Assembly (NCBI GenBank): GCA_038049695.1
Contig: CP142458.1
Coordinates: forward strand, 62,405,501-62,469,500
Length of the DNA stretch: 64,000 bases
Source: Cinnamomum chago
Taxonomy: Eukaryota > Streptophyta > Magnoliopsida > Laurales > Lauraceae
Direction of reading: 5' to 3'
Of the stretch, positions 10,612 to 22,660 are shown one piece after another. The position numbers and the translations under genes are program-made. Within the stretch, counting starts at the first letter, position 1. Every line of letters begins with the position of its first letter. The notes under the pieces were generated by a model, which had not been told where the DNA came from, made no database searches, and was given only the letters and a program-made list of their open reading frames with translations.

Positions 10612-12892
10612 TTAGAGATAGTAATGAACGTGCCCGTAAATACCATTTTGAAAAGAGTAATCATATACAAAACCTGGAGAAGTCGCATCTTGAGCTCCAC
10701 CAGAGGTGCCATCCCCACCCACAAGGGAACTTGGGTCTATGCCTACGCGCTCAGCTAGGGAGAGGACTAAGCCCTCAAGGAGTCCTACCTGCTGCCGCAA
10801 TTGAACAATCTCAGGATCAGGGCATATCCGATTCTGGGTTGAGGCTAAAGTGGACTTCGTGCGAATTCCAAAACCCTTAAGGTATCCCGATCTCTGTCCA
10901 AGCACCCTGACGGATATTTGCTCATCAGTCATCGGAGATGTGATGGAGGGTTGGGATTGTTCGGCTGTCACTCGCACTAATTCCTCCTGTCATTTTTAAA
11001 TATGTAAAAATCAAATAAAGTGAGTTTAACATATGCATATAAAAATCGATCACTATATAGATATATATAACATGACTTAGGCATACGTACATGTGTCTTT
11101 TGAGCCTCTTCATTTATCCATTTTTTCTTCCCGTGCATGTAGTGAGTGTCGTGGTAGAAATCGGGAAAAGGCTGTGCATGTCCATCATTTTGTGCTCTCT
11201 GTTATGACATTAGATACTTCGTTAATAGAAGAATTTAGTTTCATAACTTAGTCAAACAACCAAATTTTCGTAAATCCGCACTTACGATTACTGAACTACG
11301 TGCTAGGAACGATCTAGAGCCGCTCGTATGATTCCACGGCATTTTCGATCGGCTTTCTCTCGCTTTCTTTGACTTCTCCTACACAAAAAGATAAAAAAAA
11401 CAATATATTAGTCAAATAATATTTAACTAATACACTGATCTTGATCAATAATTGAGGCAGAGATATATACAAAACCATTAAAAGTTACCTTCCATGCCAT
11501 AGTCTCCCACAAATTGTCGATCATCCAGGCCCAGTCATCTGCCTTACAAGGCTTTAGTGGGTGGCTCTTTGGATCGGGCACCCCCTCCTCCAAAAGAGAC
11601 AAATAGTGGGTATGTAATTCAGACTTCCAGTCCCTGTACAGCTTCTGGCACTTCGCATCAATGGCAGCCTTGATGATCGGATCGTTCACATAGTCCCCGA
11701 ACTCAAAAAATTGCTAAGCAAGTGCAAACATAAACATGTAATGTGAGACAACAATTTCACATTAATGAGTCTAATTGAGAATGCATTAAGTTATCTCAGA
11801 TGAAATTACCTGAACTCGGCAAACCACCAACTTCTTGATCCCCTCAGGAACAGACTTCCAGCCTTCTTTCCGAACAGGAGCCTCATCTCGAATTGCTTCC
11901 CCAAGAAGGTTTGAAAAACTAGTGGCAAATTCACCCTCTGGCGCAAGGCTCAAAGCAGGGATCGGAATTGGGATGGCATGGCCAAGCTGCCTCCTCAGTT
12001 TCTCCACCTTTAACCCCCTTGTCTTGCCTCGTACACGGCGAGGGCCCTCTCCTGAGGCTGATGCTGTCACGACCACAATATTAATTAGAGTTACTAAGCA
12101 TATAACATTAGAAGATCGTACATTTTAAACGTAAATAATTCTATAATTCTCACCAACACTGCTGCCATCAGTACGCGGAGTCAAAACTTGGTTAGGCTGG
12201 CCAGAAGAACTGGCAATCTGTGCAGGACTACGCTCTCTAGCAATGGTCGCCACCTCTGGCATGCTACCCGTATGAGAAGACTGTGTGACTCGAGTAGGTG
12301 CCGGTGCAGCTTGGCCCGCAACCTCGGGCGTGTTCTCTACATGAGAAGACCGTGTGACTGGAGGTTGCGCCGGTGCAGTTTGGGCCAGTACAGCAGCTAC
12401 AGCGCAAGCATGTCTACTTCGCTTCCCTCGATTCATATGGGTAACCTATCACAACACAACAAGAAATTATTAGTACATAAATACATAAATAAAGCCAATG
12501 AAATAAAATTTACAACTATAATGGCATGTCATAAATACAAATAAACAAATTACCATATTTGTCGGAGACCCAGAAGTCTCATCATCCCCATCATCACCCG
12601 TATTTTCATCCGAAGAAACCAATGAAGGGTCACGTAAATAATGTGGTAGATATTCGTCGTTGTCATCATCTTCACCGGCCGGTTTTCTTTTTCCCTCACC
12701 ATTTTTCCTTCTGCTCGTTTGACCCAATCCAAGAATGGTGTTGGATATGTGCTTTACCCCCAAAGCACGACATCTCTCGTCTATTTCCATGATGTTCTTA
12801 CTTCTCACTTTCTCATATTCTGTCAACTTGGCCTGTTTGGCCACCCACCCAGGCTTGACATATGTTTTACTTCCCTTGGGCATTTTTGACAA
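10612..12892 (-). CDS. CACTA TNPA-like protein (plant transposase Ptta/En/Spm, Transposase_24 type), 7 exons
   Basis: Minus-strand exons are inferred at 12892-12554, 12445-12154, 12063-11810, 11713-11489, 11378-11286, 11198-11091 and 10986-10612. All have GT/AG borders and join without a stop, giving about 561 aa. The protein starts MSKMPKGSKTYVKPGW, has an acidic stretch (GEDDDNDEYLP) and a Ser/Pro/Thr-rich linker, then the core: NDPIIKAAIDAKCQKLYRDW, a KPCKADDWAWMIDNLWET block, RSFLARSSV and FPDFYHDTHYMHGKKKW. The C-terminus has EQISVRVLGQRSGYLKGFG and a leucine-rich, coiled-coil-like segment (EIVQLRQQVGLLEGLVLSL). In En/Spm, TNPA binds subterminal repeats and cooperates with TNPD. The last exon boundary is uncertain, since a further exon near 6640 is possible. 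Confidence 0.8.
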
Positions 12893-13030
12893 CTATATAT
12901 GACATACAGGAGAATGAAGGCATATAAAATGAAATAAAATGAGACATAAATAATGAGCCATGAAATGTAAATTAAGCAACAACGTCATTAAGTTAGAACA
13001 ATTGTCCATACACAAATCAGAAAACAAACA

Positions 13031-16000
13031 CTACACATTATACTCTATATCAGGATCTATATCAGAATCGGACTGGCTACATAGATCGTCTTCATCATCA
13101 TCATCTAAATATTCCGCCATAGTATCATCCTCGTCATCGCTATGCCCCGCCATTGGCTCATCACCATTAACTTTCTCCGGAGGAATATCATCCCTACAGT
13201 AGTGAACATCCCTATCTTCGACACAGACTGGGACAACATCGGTGGTTTCATGCTGCTGGAAGGCCTCACTAGGCACATCATCCAGTTTTGGTACATCCCA
13301 CACTCCCCGATGCTTGACTCGTTCTACGATTCTCCAGTTGTTGCCTTTGCAGGTATCACTGACATAGAAAACTTGCTTTGCTTGACTTGGTAGGACAAAT
13401 GGATCATCTTTATACCACCGACCTGTAACATCAATGCTTGTTATGTGTTGATCGGTATGTATTTTGTTTCTGGTACCGGTGTTGTACCATTCACATTGGA
13501 ACAAAACCACCCTACCCCCATGCATATATGTCAGCTCCCATACTTTGCACAAGTACCCGTAGAAGTCAATTGTCTTCCCAATATGCTCCCTTGCACCACC
13601 AAACCACTATTCTGGCACTTTCGCCTATTCTCGCGATCTCTGGTGTGGAATCGGACACCATTGAATATGCACCCTGAATATAGATAAACTATCGAACCAG
13701 GACCATTTGCTAATGACCACATTTCATCGGTTGCTTCAGGCGACCCTTGGTTTCGCAAATCATTCATCTACATGAGCAACATGCAGTAAGTTTGTTAATC
13801 CGGCATTTGAGGCCCAATAGATAATGTTTACTGTGTCAATAGTGCATCATATATCTTACACGTTGCTTAAACCATTTTGGAAATGTGTCTCGTTGTATTT
13901 GACTGATGTCATGCGCTCCTGGATTTTGTAATGTATTCATGTGTTCCCTACTTAAGCCAAAGCAATTCATAAGCAAGTAAAAGTAGATGAAGAATCAACA
14001 AGAGAACAATCTATACACACATGTATTTAAGCCGAAGCACTTACTCGAGATATGGCTCTAACTCGGGACTGTTATGCAATACAAACCAGTGAGCCATGTT
14101 GCGTTCATTCTGAGAAGGATCTGGTGCCCTTGTGATTGGTGCAAAGGGACGAACATTTTGCCTGAAGATATCCATCCCGGGACCACGCACGCCACCATCA
14201 TCATTTCGTTCGTCTCGATCAGTCCCTTTTAGGTACATTGAGCAGAAAGTCAAACACTCTTTGACAATGTAAGCCTCGGCGATCGAACCTTCGGGTCGTG
14301 CTCGGTTAGTAACATAACCTTTTAAAGTCCCGAGAAACCTTCAAACAAAGATTCATTAGTATTAAGGTTACTTATGCAAGACAAACACACAACTACTTGT
14401 GAATAACACTTCATCGGATGGTAACAGTTACCTTTCAATAGGGTACATCCACCGATATTGCACCGGTCCAGCAAGCATAGCCTCACGTGGCAAGTGAACG
14501 GCCAAATGGACCATTACATCAAAGAATGCTGGAGGAAAGATCTTCTCGAGCTTGCAAAGTATGAGCACTCCCCGTTCCTCTAATTTCTTTAACTCGCTCT
14601 GTTTCAATGTTTTTGAGCAGAGGTCATGGAAGAAACTGCCCAACTCAAATAGAGTTGTACTTAACTCCTTATCAACATAACCAAGTAGGCCAATCGGAAA
14701 TAGACGTTGTAGGAGAACATGATAATCGTGACTTTTCATACCCGATAATTTGCCATTTTTTGAGGTCACACACCTTGACAAGTTTGCAGCATAGCCATCC
14801 GGGTACTTGATTGATTTCAAGAATTCAAAAAAACCCTCCCTTTGTTTCGGGTCCAATGTGTAGGATGCACGGGGTTTCATAATGGATCCTTCTTCATTCC
14901 TCTGCAGATGCAATTGTGGCCTGATGCCCATATCTCTTAAATCGTCACGCGCCTTGTTCGTGTCCTTATTCTTCTTATCTATGCCCACCACAATACCAAC
15001 AATATTTTCACAGATGTTTTTCTCTACGTGCATGACATCAAGGTTATGCCTAAGGTTTAGTTTCTTCCAGTACGGTAGCTCATACAAGATGCTTTTCTTT
15101 GTCCAATTCAACAGTGCAGGCTCACGAGGTCTTTTCCTGATGTTGGGGCCCTTCCCGAACTTAACTTTTGGTAGTTGATCCAACTGATCGAGTACCTTTT
15201 GCACCGGTAAATGCAAGGATTTCACTTTATGTTCTAGCTGACCGTTGAACTTTCTGCTCCTCCTCCAAGAGTGATCCTCAGGCAAGTAAGCTCGATGTCC
15301 AACCCACCCAATCTTACTTCTCAACTTACATGATAATGAATCTTCGTTGCAAGGGGGACAAGCCAAATAACCTTTTGTGCTCCAACCAGACAAGTTACCA
15401 TACGCGGGAAAGTCATTTATGGTCCACATCACAGCCGCATGCATTCGGAAGGTCTGTTCACTATGGGCATCATAAGTCATGACACCAATCTCCCACAACT
15501 CCTTCAACTCGTCAACCAAGGGCCTCAGGTACACATCGATCTCCTTCCCAGGTGCCTGTGGACCGGGAATAAGTAAGGACATCATGAAAAATGGATCCTT
15601 CATGCACATCCAGGGTGGAAGGTTGTAAGGCATAAGTATGACAGGCCACATGCTGTAAGAAGTGCTCATATTGCCGAAGGGGTTGAACCCATCGGTGGCC
15701 AGTCCTAACCTCACATTGCGGATCTCCTGGGCAAACTCTGGAAATTTCAAATCAAATTCCTTCCATTCCTTATAGTCGGCCGGATGCCTACCCAGATCGC
15801 CACCCATGCCATTCTCATGATGCCATCTCATCTCTTTGGCTGTCATCCTGGACATGTATAATCTCCGCAACCTAGGTATCAATGGGAAGTAACGCAGTAT
15901 CTTATGAGCAATCTGCTTACCCTTGCCATTATTGACCTTGTACCTAAGCTCCCCACATTCGGGACACTTCTCCAAGTGAGCATTCTCTTTCCAAAAAAGT

Positions 16001-16635
16001 ATGCAATCATTCTTACAGGAGTCAATGTGCTCATACCCCAAGCCCAAGTCACGTAGTAGCTTCTAGGCCTCATAAACGGACGCGGGAACCACATTACCTT
16101 CTGGTAGGGTGTCCCTAAATATCTCCAAAACCTTGTCGAACGACTTGTTGCTCCACCTATACTGTACCTTCACATGTAGCATCCTAATGACAAACGCTAA
16201 CAGGGTTTCTGAATCTTTACAGCCCGGGTACAAACCACGCTGGGAAGCCTCTAGCATAATTTCAAAGTTTCGCACATCATCCATCCCTAGGGTATCATCC
16301 ATCATGTAAGTCCCCCTGCCATGGTCCTCTAATAACTCATCATATCCATCCCGGTCCTCATCCGATTCATCTTCACTATCATCCGATTCATCGGATTGTG
16401 GAAGTTCCCCATGCTGTAACCAAGTTTCGTAGGATACCATCATCCCACGGCGGAGCAGATGGTCTCTCACAATCTCATAATCATGCTTAAAACCATTACA
16501 GCAGTAGTTACACGGGCATTTAATCACTCTACTCCCACCCGAAGTCGTCTTTGCGAATTCAATAAAAGAATTCACCCCGTCTATATATGGCTGACTAAAT
16601 CTATTACGATACTGTAACATCCAACTCTTGTCCAT
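13031..16635 (-). pseudogene. CACTA TNPD/TNP2 transposase, broken by one stop and one frameshift
   Basis: Minus-strand exons are inferred at 16635-14431, 14341-14045, 13947-13860 and 13767-13031, with matching splice phases. The order is: a transposase-associated N-terminal domain (MDKSWMLQYRNRFSQPYIDG, with a CPCNYC Cys cluster), an acidic linker, the TNP2 core (CPECGELRYK, LATDGFNPFG, TINDFPAYGNLSGWSTKG), a DUF4218-like region (SHDYHVLLQRLFPIG, LPREAMLAGPVQYRWMYP) spanning intron 1, a DUF4216-like region (ITSIDVTGRWYKDDPFVLP), and an acidic tail. TNPD is the catalytic transposase of CACTA elements. An in-frame TAG interrupts the conserved block just before LLRDLGLGYEHID (16063-16065), and a one-base loss in a run of C on the plus strand at 13588-13590 shifts the frame ahead of TIDFYGYLCKVWELTY. 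Otherwise the frame is open, so inactivation is recent. Confidence 0.88.
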
Positions 16636-16639
16636 ATCT

Positions 16640-19150
16640 GTTTACATATATAAAATGGTGGTTAACTCAAATTCAACCAATAGATGGTACAAAATAAATG
16701 CAAAAGGAGAAAAAAAACAAAGAAAAAAGAAGAACTCAAATATAAGAAAAACAAATCAACACTTAATGCCTTAAATGAAAAAAAAAGTAAGAAAAATAAA
16801 AAATAAAAATTAACTTTAGAATTTAGACAGATCAAGCTCATATAATGGACATGATTAGTATTAGACAAGAATATAAAGTTCCGAATCTTGAAATTAGAAA
16901 GGTAGCAAGAAAGAAGAAATCTATATTCAAACAAAATTGGATTGGAGTGAAAAATTGGATTAAAGGGTTAGAAAAACTCATTTCAGAATCTATTTTGGCT
17001 TGGCCTCTCTAAATCGATATGTTTTCATAATGCATTGCTTAGAAATGGTATATTATAGGAAGTGAACCCTTCTCCAAAGATTCGTCAAAAAAATTTGATG
17101 GTATAGAATGTATTTCTATTTGATAAGGAATTTCAGGTTTTTCATTGTTTCATGCTAAGAATCTGATTTGGTGGTTTGGTAGGATGGTTTAATGGAGTTT
17201 ACAATTCATCCAAAAGTCATAAAACTCCAAATAAGATAAGTTGAATGTAAAGTAAAAAACTTTACAATTCATCCAAAAGTCATAAACTCCACACAAATAT
17301 TTCCATTGTCTTCAACAAACACAGGACTCAAAAGTAGGAGGGACTTTCTAAGAACAAGACTCCATTATCTAACATTGTCAGGCAATTTCATTATTGCAAA
17401 CAAAGTTAGTCAGTCAATTGCATATGAAAATGAAAAACAACATGTATGCATTAATCAAACACCCACCACATCCAAATTCAAATGCCAGAAAAGAATAAAG
17501 TCACAACAATAATAAAAAACCATCCCCTGCCTCCCCTCTTCTCCGCATTTAGAAACAAATAAAAATAATCAAGCAATAAAGTAAAGACAGATTAGCTAAG
17601 TGTTTTTCTTTCTTATTGATTTTCACCGAGATTTCTAAATCTCCAACAATAATTCTTGAATGGGGTCCTAAGAAAGCGTACGCCAATCACCAACAGGCCT
17701 TATAAAAATGTCGTTTGCTAGTCAGAATTCAAAATCCCACTTTATACAAAAGTGGTGTTGGTTTCCAAACCAACCAGTCTTTCCCCAAAAAAAAAAAAAT
17801 TTAGTATTCAATTCGTATTTCTTACGGGAGACGAAAGCTTCAAACCAAACGCACCAAAACAACCACTGACGAAAACTGTAAAACAAGAAACCCATAATAA
17901 ATTATCAACCAGAAAAAGAACAAAACTGCACGAACGATTCAACCTTTCAATGTAATGGAACCATGAAGGCTCTCCATCATTCTGGTAAGGCCTGCATTCT
18001 CTGAGATGCAAGTGTTGTTCCATAATCAAGGTGAATTCTAATCCAGGTGCATTAGTTAATGAAGGGATTAGTAAGTCATCTTTGTGTAGCGGTGATTCAC
18101 ATCCATTACAATTAGTTAATGAAGGATTAGATGTCATCCTCGTATATTGCATTGGTTATTTCAAAACTAATATTCTTGCATGAAATATGTTGACCGTTAC
18201 ATGTTTTATTTTAGATATTTATATGTTTTTAAATGGTCGACCATTTAAGCACTAGAAACTGTAAATTGCTATTTTTTTAGATTTTGGCCAATCATAGAAA
18301 CTGTTCTGGAAAGTTTTTAAACACATAAGTCCATCAGTTACAGAATTCTCAACTTTCCTCTTGGATGGCTATATATACCCCTCACCTCCTTTGGTTTTCA
18401 CAAAACAAAATCTCCTCTTCAATGCAATTCTTCTCTACATCTTACATAAAATTTTCTTTTCCAACATGTTGGTAATTGGTTTCCACTGCCAATGTAGATC
18501 ATATGTGTCCTACAATCTCCTTAATAGCATCTCGCTTGTACACCATTCTTAACAATCTATTTTTCCTTTTCTGCAAAGTGTTTTTAATTATCTCTCAGAA
18601 AAAAAGTGTTTCTACTCACAATGCAGCAAAGAACAATCACAGAAAAGCAAACAAAATTGATACTTTTTTATGCCTTCTCCACACCCACTTATTTTCAATG
18701 ATGAACAGCAATAATGATTTTGAGTGACAACTGGGAAAAAACATATTCACCAAACACAATAACTGATTTCCTTCCCACCCCAAATACAGAGTAGAATGAA
18801 TAGCAAATGTAAATTGGATTACATAAAAGACACTCTAAAAACCCTAAATTGTTTCCTACCAAACCACCAAATCAGATTCTTTAAACAACAAACGAATAAA
18901 ATTTTCAACCTTTCAATGCAATCACCAGCTTCTCAAAAACCTTACAAGAACTATCATAAAAAGTTAAGAAAAAAAAAAAAAAAACCTTCTACAAGAAACA
19001 GAGCTCATCCGCCGCCACCAAATTATCTTCTCTGTTTTTTTTTCTAGGGTACTAAAAAGTGCTTGGGTTTTTTATTTTAATGGCTTGAGGAAAATTTATT
19101 TAAAAGTAGAAAAAAATAAGAAAAATAAATAAAAAGGAAAAGAGAACAAA
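16640..19150. other. 5' region of the large CACTA, no gene seen
   Basis: AT-rich sequence between the TNPD start and the right subterminal array. The transposase promoter should lie here on the minus strand, but no single TATA box stands out. Short ORFs (16662-16934, 17306-17512, 18361-18552, 18796-19047) show only low-complexity or K/N-rich sequence. Confidence 0.5.
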
Positions 19151-19650
19151 AGGCTCAGATTTGCAGACAGATGGAGAAGAAAACGACGCCGACGAGACGG
19201 AGAGCACATTACCTGCAACCGACGCCGAGCTTGGGCGAGACGGAGATGGGCGCTGCGAGCTTGGGCGCTGGACGAGGGAGATGGGCGCTGCGAGACGGAG
19301 AGGGAGCTTGGGCGCTGGACGAGGGAGATGGGCCCTGGACGAGGTGAGAGGGGCCAGGGACCGAGAGGGAGATGCAGAGAGATGAGGGAGATGGACCGAG
19401 AGGGAGATGGGCGATTTCTTGTGTGCTTTGGGGAAATGCAGAGATGAGGGAGAAGGACCGAGAGGGAGAAGCAGATGAGGGAGATAGATGGACCGAGAGG
19501 GAGAAGTAGAGAAGCAAAGAAGCAGAGAGATGCAGAGATGGACCGAGAGGGGGCGCTGCGAGACGGAGAGGGAGAAGCAGAGAGATGGGCGCAGAGAGAG
19601 GGTTTGAAGCAGAGAGAGATGATCGAAGGGATTTAGAGAGAGAGGGTTTA
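19150..19650. repeat. Purine-rich degenerate minisatellite
   Basis: Repeated phrases ggaccgagagggagaagc, gatgagggagatgg and gagatgggcgctgcgagac alternate irregularly. ORFs on both strands here (19161-19385 plus, 19209-19658 minus) come only from this composition. A similar purine-rich tract lies in the small CACTA element. Confidence 0.8.
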
Positions 19651-19689
19651 TGTTTCAATAAAAATCAGGGAAAATGCAGGATAGGATGA

Positions 19690-20045
19690 AGGGATTTAGT
19701 GAATTACAATCAATCCCGGCGCAAATAGTGCGCCGGCAAAACCACTTCGGGGAAACAAAACGCGGGATGTCCCAAATGAAGGCGCGCGCGGGAATTGCGC
19801 GTGACATTTGCCGGCGAAATATAAATACGCCGGGAAAAACCACTTTTGCCGGCGAAAATTCGCGCCGGGAAAAGTTTTTAACAACTTTTTTATTAACACA
19901 GTTACCTTTACCGGCGAAAAAAAAATCGCTGGGAAAAAGTGACCTATACCGGCGTAAAAATTATTTTCGCCGAGAAAAGGTATACTTTCCCCGGCGTTTA
20001 ATATTTACGCCGGGAAAAAACGCCGGGAAAAATGTAAATTGTTGT
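19690..20045. repeat. Right subterminal repeat array of the large CACTA
   Basis: Copies of gccggcgaaa and cgccgggaaaa repeat about every 30-50 bp up to the right terminus, in the inverse orientation to the left array. Confidence 0.85.
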
Positions 20046-20049
20046 AGTG

Positions 20050-21321
20050 AATGCCATAGTTTCGGTGGATTAGATGAATGTGACTTCCTCTTTAATGATG
20101 GTTTATTTGTTCAATTAATTATTTCAGTATCATGTATTTCATACATCGTGAGAGTTAAGAAATATAAGCCTATGATCACCTTGACAGAACACATAAAAGT
20201 ATTATTCCTCTTTATTACTACTTCAGTACCAAAGTTAACGGAATAATTATTATTCACTAAACTTGAAACTAAAATTAAATTCCGTCTTAAAGACGGTACA
20301 TATAAGATGTCTGACAAAATCAACTTAGAATTTAAAAAACATAATGTAACTACTCCCACCGACACCGCCTTCGCCTTAGTATCTGATCTCATGTCGATCA
20401 TGATCTCACCGCTACTAAGTTTCCTCATTTCCCGGAACCCCTGTAATGAATTATAAATGTGATTAGTTGCACCGAAGTCAATACAACAAAATTCTAAAAT
20501 ACTAGTTACAAAACTAACTTCAGAAATAGGTGACTCAATCATACTTGTGGTATTCTTCTTTGATAGATAATCAGGGCAATTCCGCTTCCAATGTCCTGTC
20601 ATACCACAATGGAAACATCTTCCCTAGGGCTTAGCACTCATGCCCCTATTACCTTTAGCCACACCAGTATTAGGACCAATATCCACCTTTTAGCCTCTGG
20701 GGACCGATTTCTTTTTGCCCTTTGGGCTTGAACCTGGTATATGACTTTTCTGTCGCATTGGCACTTGATTGTTTCTTGATTATACCCTCCGCTGCCACCA
20801 GTTTACTAGAAAGCTCAGCCAAAGTCAAACTTATTTTATTAATGTTGTAGTTGAGCTTGAAATTGTTAAATGAGTCGGCAGCGACTCAAGGATACTATCA
20901 ACCTGAGATTCTACATCAATCTCACGATATTTCTCACCACCACTCTCAATCTCTTCCTCAAGCATCTTCTCAAGATGGGGTTGGAACATCAATTTGCGTA
21001 TTTTTTGGTTCCCTCATCTTCGGTAGCATATTCCTTTATCGAGGCTTCCCATAATTCCTTAGCAGTTTTATATTTTGGAAACACGCCATATAAGGAATTA
21101 GTTAAATGGTTTAGAACCTCATTTATGCAATCAAAATCATCAAATTTTCACTAATGATTTTGATATGTGCCAGAGGGCCCATATCCATATGGTTCGGGAC
21201 ATAGTTGATAAAACATATAGGATTTTCATTACTTTGAGAAGATACTTCATTTTCATCTGCCGGATCTAATAATATTGGTCCTAAAAGTTGAATACCTTAG
21301 GATAGTACTGTCTAGTAGTCA
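20050..21321 (-). pseudogene. Copia retrotransposon gag-protease region, 3' side of the split element
   Basis: On the minus strand, a gag-like start (ATGACTACTAGACAG at about 21320) is followed by a broken gag. Then come a complete CX2CX4HX4C zinc knuckle (CFHCGMTGHWKRNC, about 20630-20585) and the aspartic protease region with ATNHIY and DILYVPSLRRNLISV-like blocks. The protease active site reads DFG where copia proteases have DSG, consistent with a C-to-T change. Gag packages element RNA and the protease processes the polyprotein; this copy is defective. The reading continues into the fragment at 5138-5626 once the CACTA insertion is discounted. No LTR was identified on this side. Confidence 0.8.
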
Positions 21322-21575
21322 TATTAATTTATAAAAAACTAAATCAAAAAAATCGAAACCTACCTAAATAGTAGGAAAATCAATTTGCGGAAATCATAAA
21401 TAAATAAAATATTAAATAATTAAAAAGAAAAAAATAATCGAACAACTGGTAGACGAATCATGTCGATGAAGATGCTTTCTTTAGGCAAATTTCGCCCCTC
21501 ACATAGGTGTAATGGTCTTGTGAACGTCTACACCAGGATAAGATGCCTCCTGAGTAAGAGCCATTGGAACTAGGG
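21322..21575. other. Probable untranslated leader of the copia element
   Basis: AT-rich sequence upstream of the copia gag start, minus-strand sense. No tRNA primer-binding site or LTR edge could be recognised. Confidence 0.3.
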
Positions 21576-21756
21576 TGCACAAAAAAAAACTGCTAAATCG
21601 ATCTGGACCAATTCGAACCGACGGTTCGGATAGGTTTTGTAGTAGATCGGTTCGTTTAAGGTTCAAATTTCCTTCAAATCATTCGATTCGGTTCGGTTTT
21701 CGATCTAAAGGTGCGGTTAAATCATTCAAATTGAATCGAACCAATTAAATAAATTA
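21576..21756. repeat. GGTTCGGTT-rich element end
   Basis: The stretch begins tagggtgcacaaaa and contains many gattcggttcggtttt and gaaccgac motifs. This composition is common in plant hAT-like MITEs that begin tagggtgcaca or tagggctgcac, but the matching right end was not found. Confidence 0.35.
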
Positions 21757-21806
21757 AATATGTATTTTTTATAAAATATATAATGAAATATAAAAAATTA
21801 CTTGAA

Positions 21807-21868
21807 GAAGACTCGAACCCTCACTCCGTTACTTAAAGCCCAACGTCTCTCACCAATTGAGCTGCCAT
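21807..21868 (-). other. tRNA-like module (box A and box B), copy 1
   Basis: On the minus strand, tggcagctcaattgg (21867-21853) resembles a tRNA box A / D arm, and ggttcgagtct (21819-21809) resembles box B / T arm, at tRNA-like spacing. A possible anticodon stem (cgtt with aacg) flanks the middle. No acceptor stem is evident, so this is a tRNA-derived (SINE-like) relic rather than a functional tRNA gene. Confidence 0.5.
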
Positions 21869-22285
21869 TTTTTTGTGAAAAAAAAACCCATAGCCGAACT
21901 AAATCGAACAAGTTTGGTTTAATTCGGTTTGAGCACGTGGGTAGTTCGGTTTGGCTGGTGGTTTTCCCTTTAATATGATACGAACCGGCAATGGTCATCC
22001 TGCGTCTAAATATGTGGAACATCAACCCTCCCGCAATGATCATCCTCATAAGTGCACAGTCATTGTCGTTACGGATAGTGTATCCGGCTCCAGGCCCACC
22101 CAGGTCCAAAAATACAGGCACATGTGGCCCACCCACTCGCTTCCGCATGGCACGACATGGTCAGCGCATCCGTGCGTGGTCACCAACACCTAAACCTTAA
22201 CATGCCCAACACCGTGAACAAGAGATTGTTAAAATAAATATGTATTTTTACAAAATATATAATGAAATATAAAAAATTACTTGAA

Positions 22286-22347
22286 GAAGACTCGAACCCT
22301 CACTCCGTTACTTGAAGCTCAATGTCTCTCACCAATTGAGCTGCCAC
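22286..22347 (-). other. tRNA-like module (box A and box B), copy 2
   Basis: Same structure as copy 1: ccaattgagctgcca at 22332-22346 and agactcgaacc at 22288-22298, read on the minus strand. Two changes in the anticodon-arm region break the putative stem. Confidence 0.45.
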
Positions 22348-22660
22348 TTTTTTGTGAAAAAAAAAAACCCATAGCCGAACTAAATTGAACCGGTTTGGTT
22401 TAATTCGGTTTGAGCACATGGGCAGTTCGTTTTGGCTGGTGAACATCAACCCACCCGCAGTGATCATCCTCATAAGTGCACAACCATTGTCGTTACGGAT
22501 AGTGGATCCGGCTCCAGCCCACCCAGGTCCAAAAATACAGACGCATGCGGCCCAACCACTCGCTTCCGCATGGCACGACATGGTCAGTGCATGCATGCGT
22601 GCGTGGTCACCAACACCTAAACCTTAACATGCCCAACACCATGAACAAGAGATTGTTAAA

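Larger units (their letters stand above)
5627..20049 (-). mobile_element. 14.4-kb CACTA (En/Spm) element with transposase genes, TSD AAT
   Basis: The ends are CACTACAACAATTTACATTT at 5627 and its complement ending AATTGTTGTAGTG at 20049. The 3-bp AAT at 5624-5626 is repeated at 20050-20052. Subterminal arrays of gccggcg / cgccgg(t)aaa motifs fill 5640-6360 and 19720-20035. The minus strand carries a TNPD/TNP2 transposase (16635-13031) followed by a TNPA-like gene (12892-10612), the usual two genes of autonomous elements. Between TNPA and the left end are exon-like fragments of two host genes and a hAT MITE. It sits inside the copia element, where removing it with one AAT copy brings the two halves of the pre-integrase motif into the same frame. 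That confirms the boundaries. Confidence 0.95.
21757..22660. repeat. Tandem duplication, unit about 480 bp, two copies
   Basis: Copy 1 (about 21757-22237) and copy 2 (about 22238-22660) share, in order, aatgaaatataaaaaattac, gactcgaaccctcactcc, aattgagctgcca, agtgcacagtcattgtcg and ctaaaccttaacatgccca. Copy 2 lacks about 60 bp present in copy 1 around 21960-22020. Each copy holds one tRNA-like module on the minus strand. ORFs on both strands across the unit show no known domain. Confidence 0.85.

Noticed and set aside
19209..19658. 149-aa minus-strand ORF and 74-aa plus-strand ORF
   Set aside because: Both come from a degenerate purine-rich minisatellite, with no conserved motif.
21809..21867. 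Functional tRNA gene with a stop-codon anticodon
   Set aside because: No acceptor stem and an irregular anticodon loop. The tRNA-like boxes are better explained as a SINE-type relic.
21951..22627. Several 70-100-aa ORFs on both strands
   Set aside because: They repeat between the two units of a tandem duplication, overlap tRNA-like sequence and show no domain.
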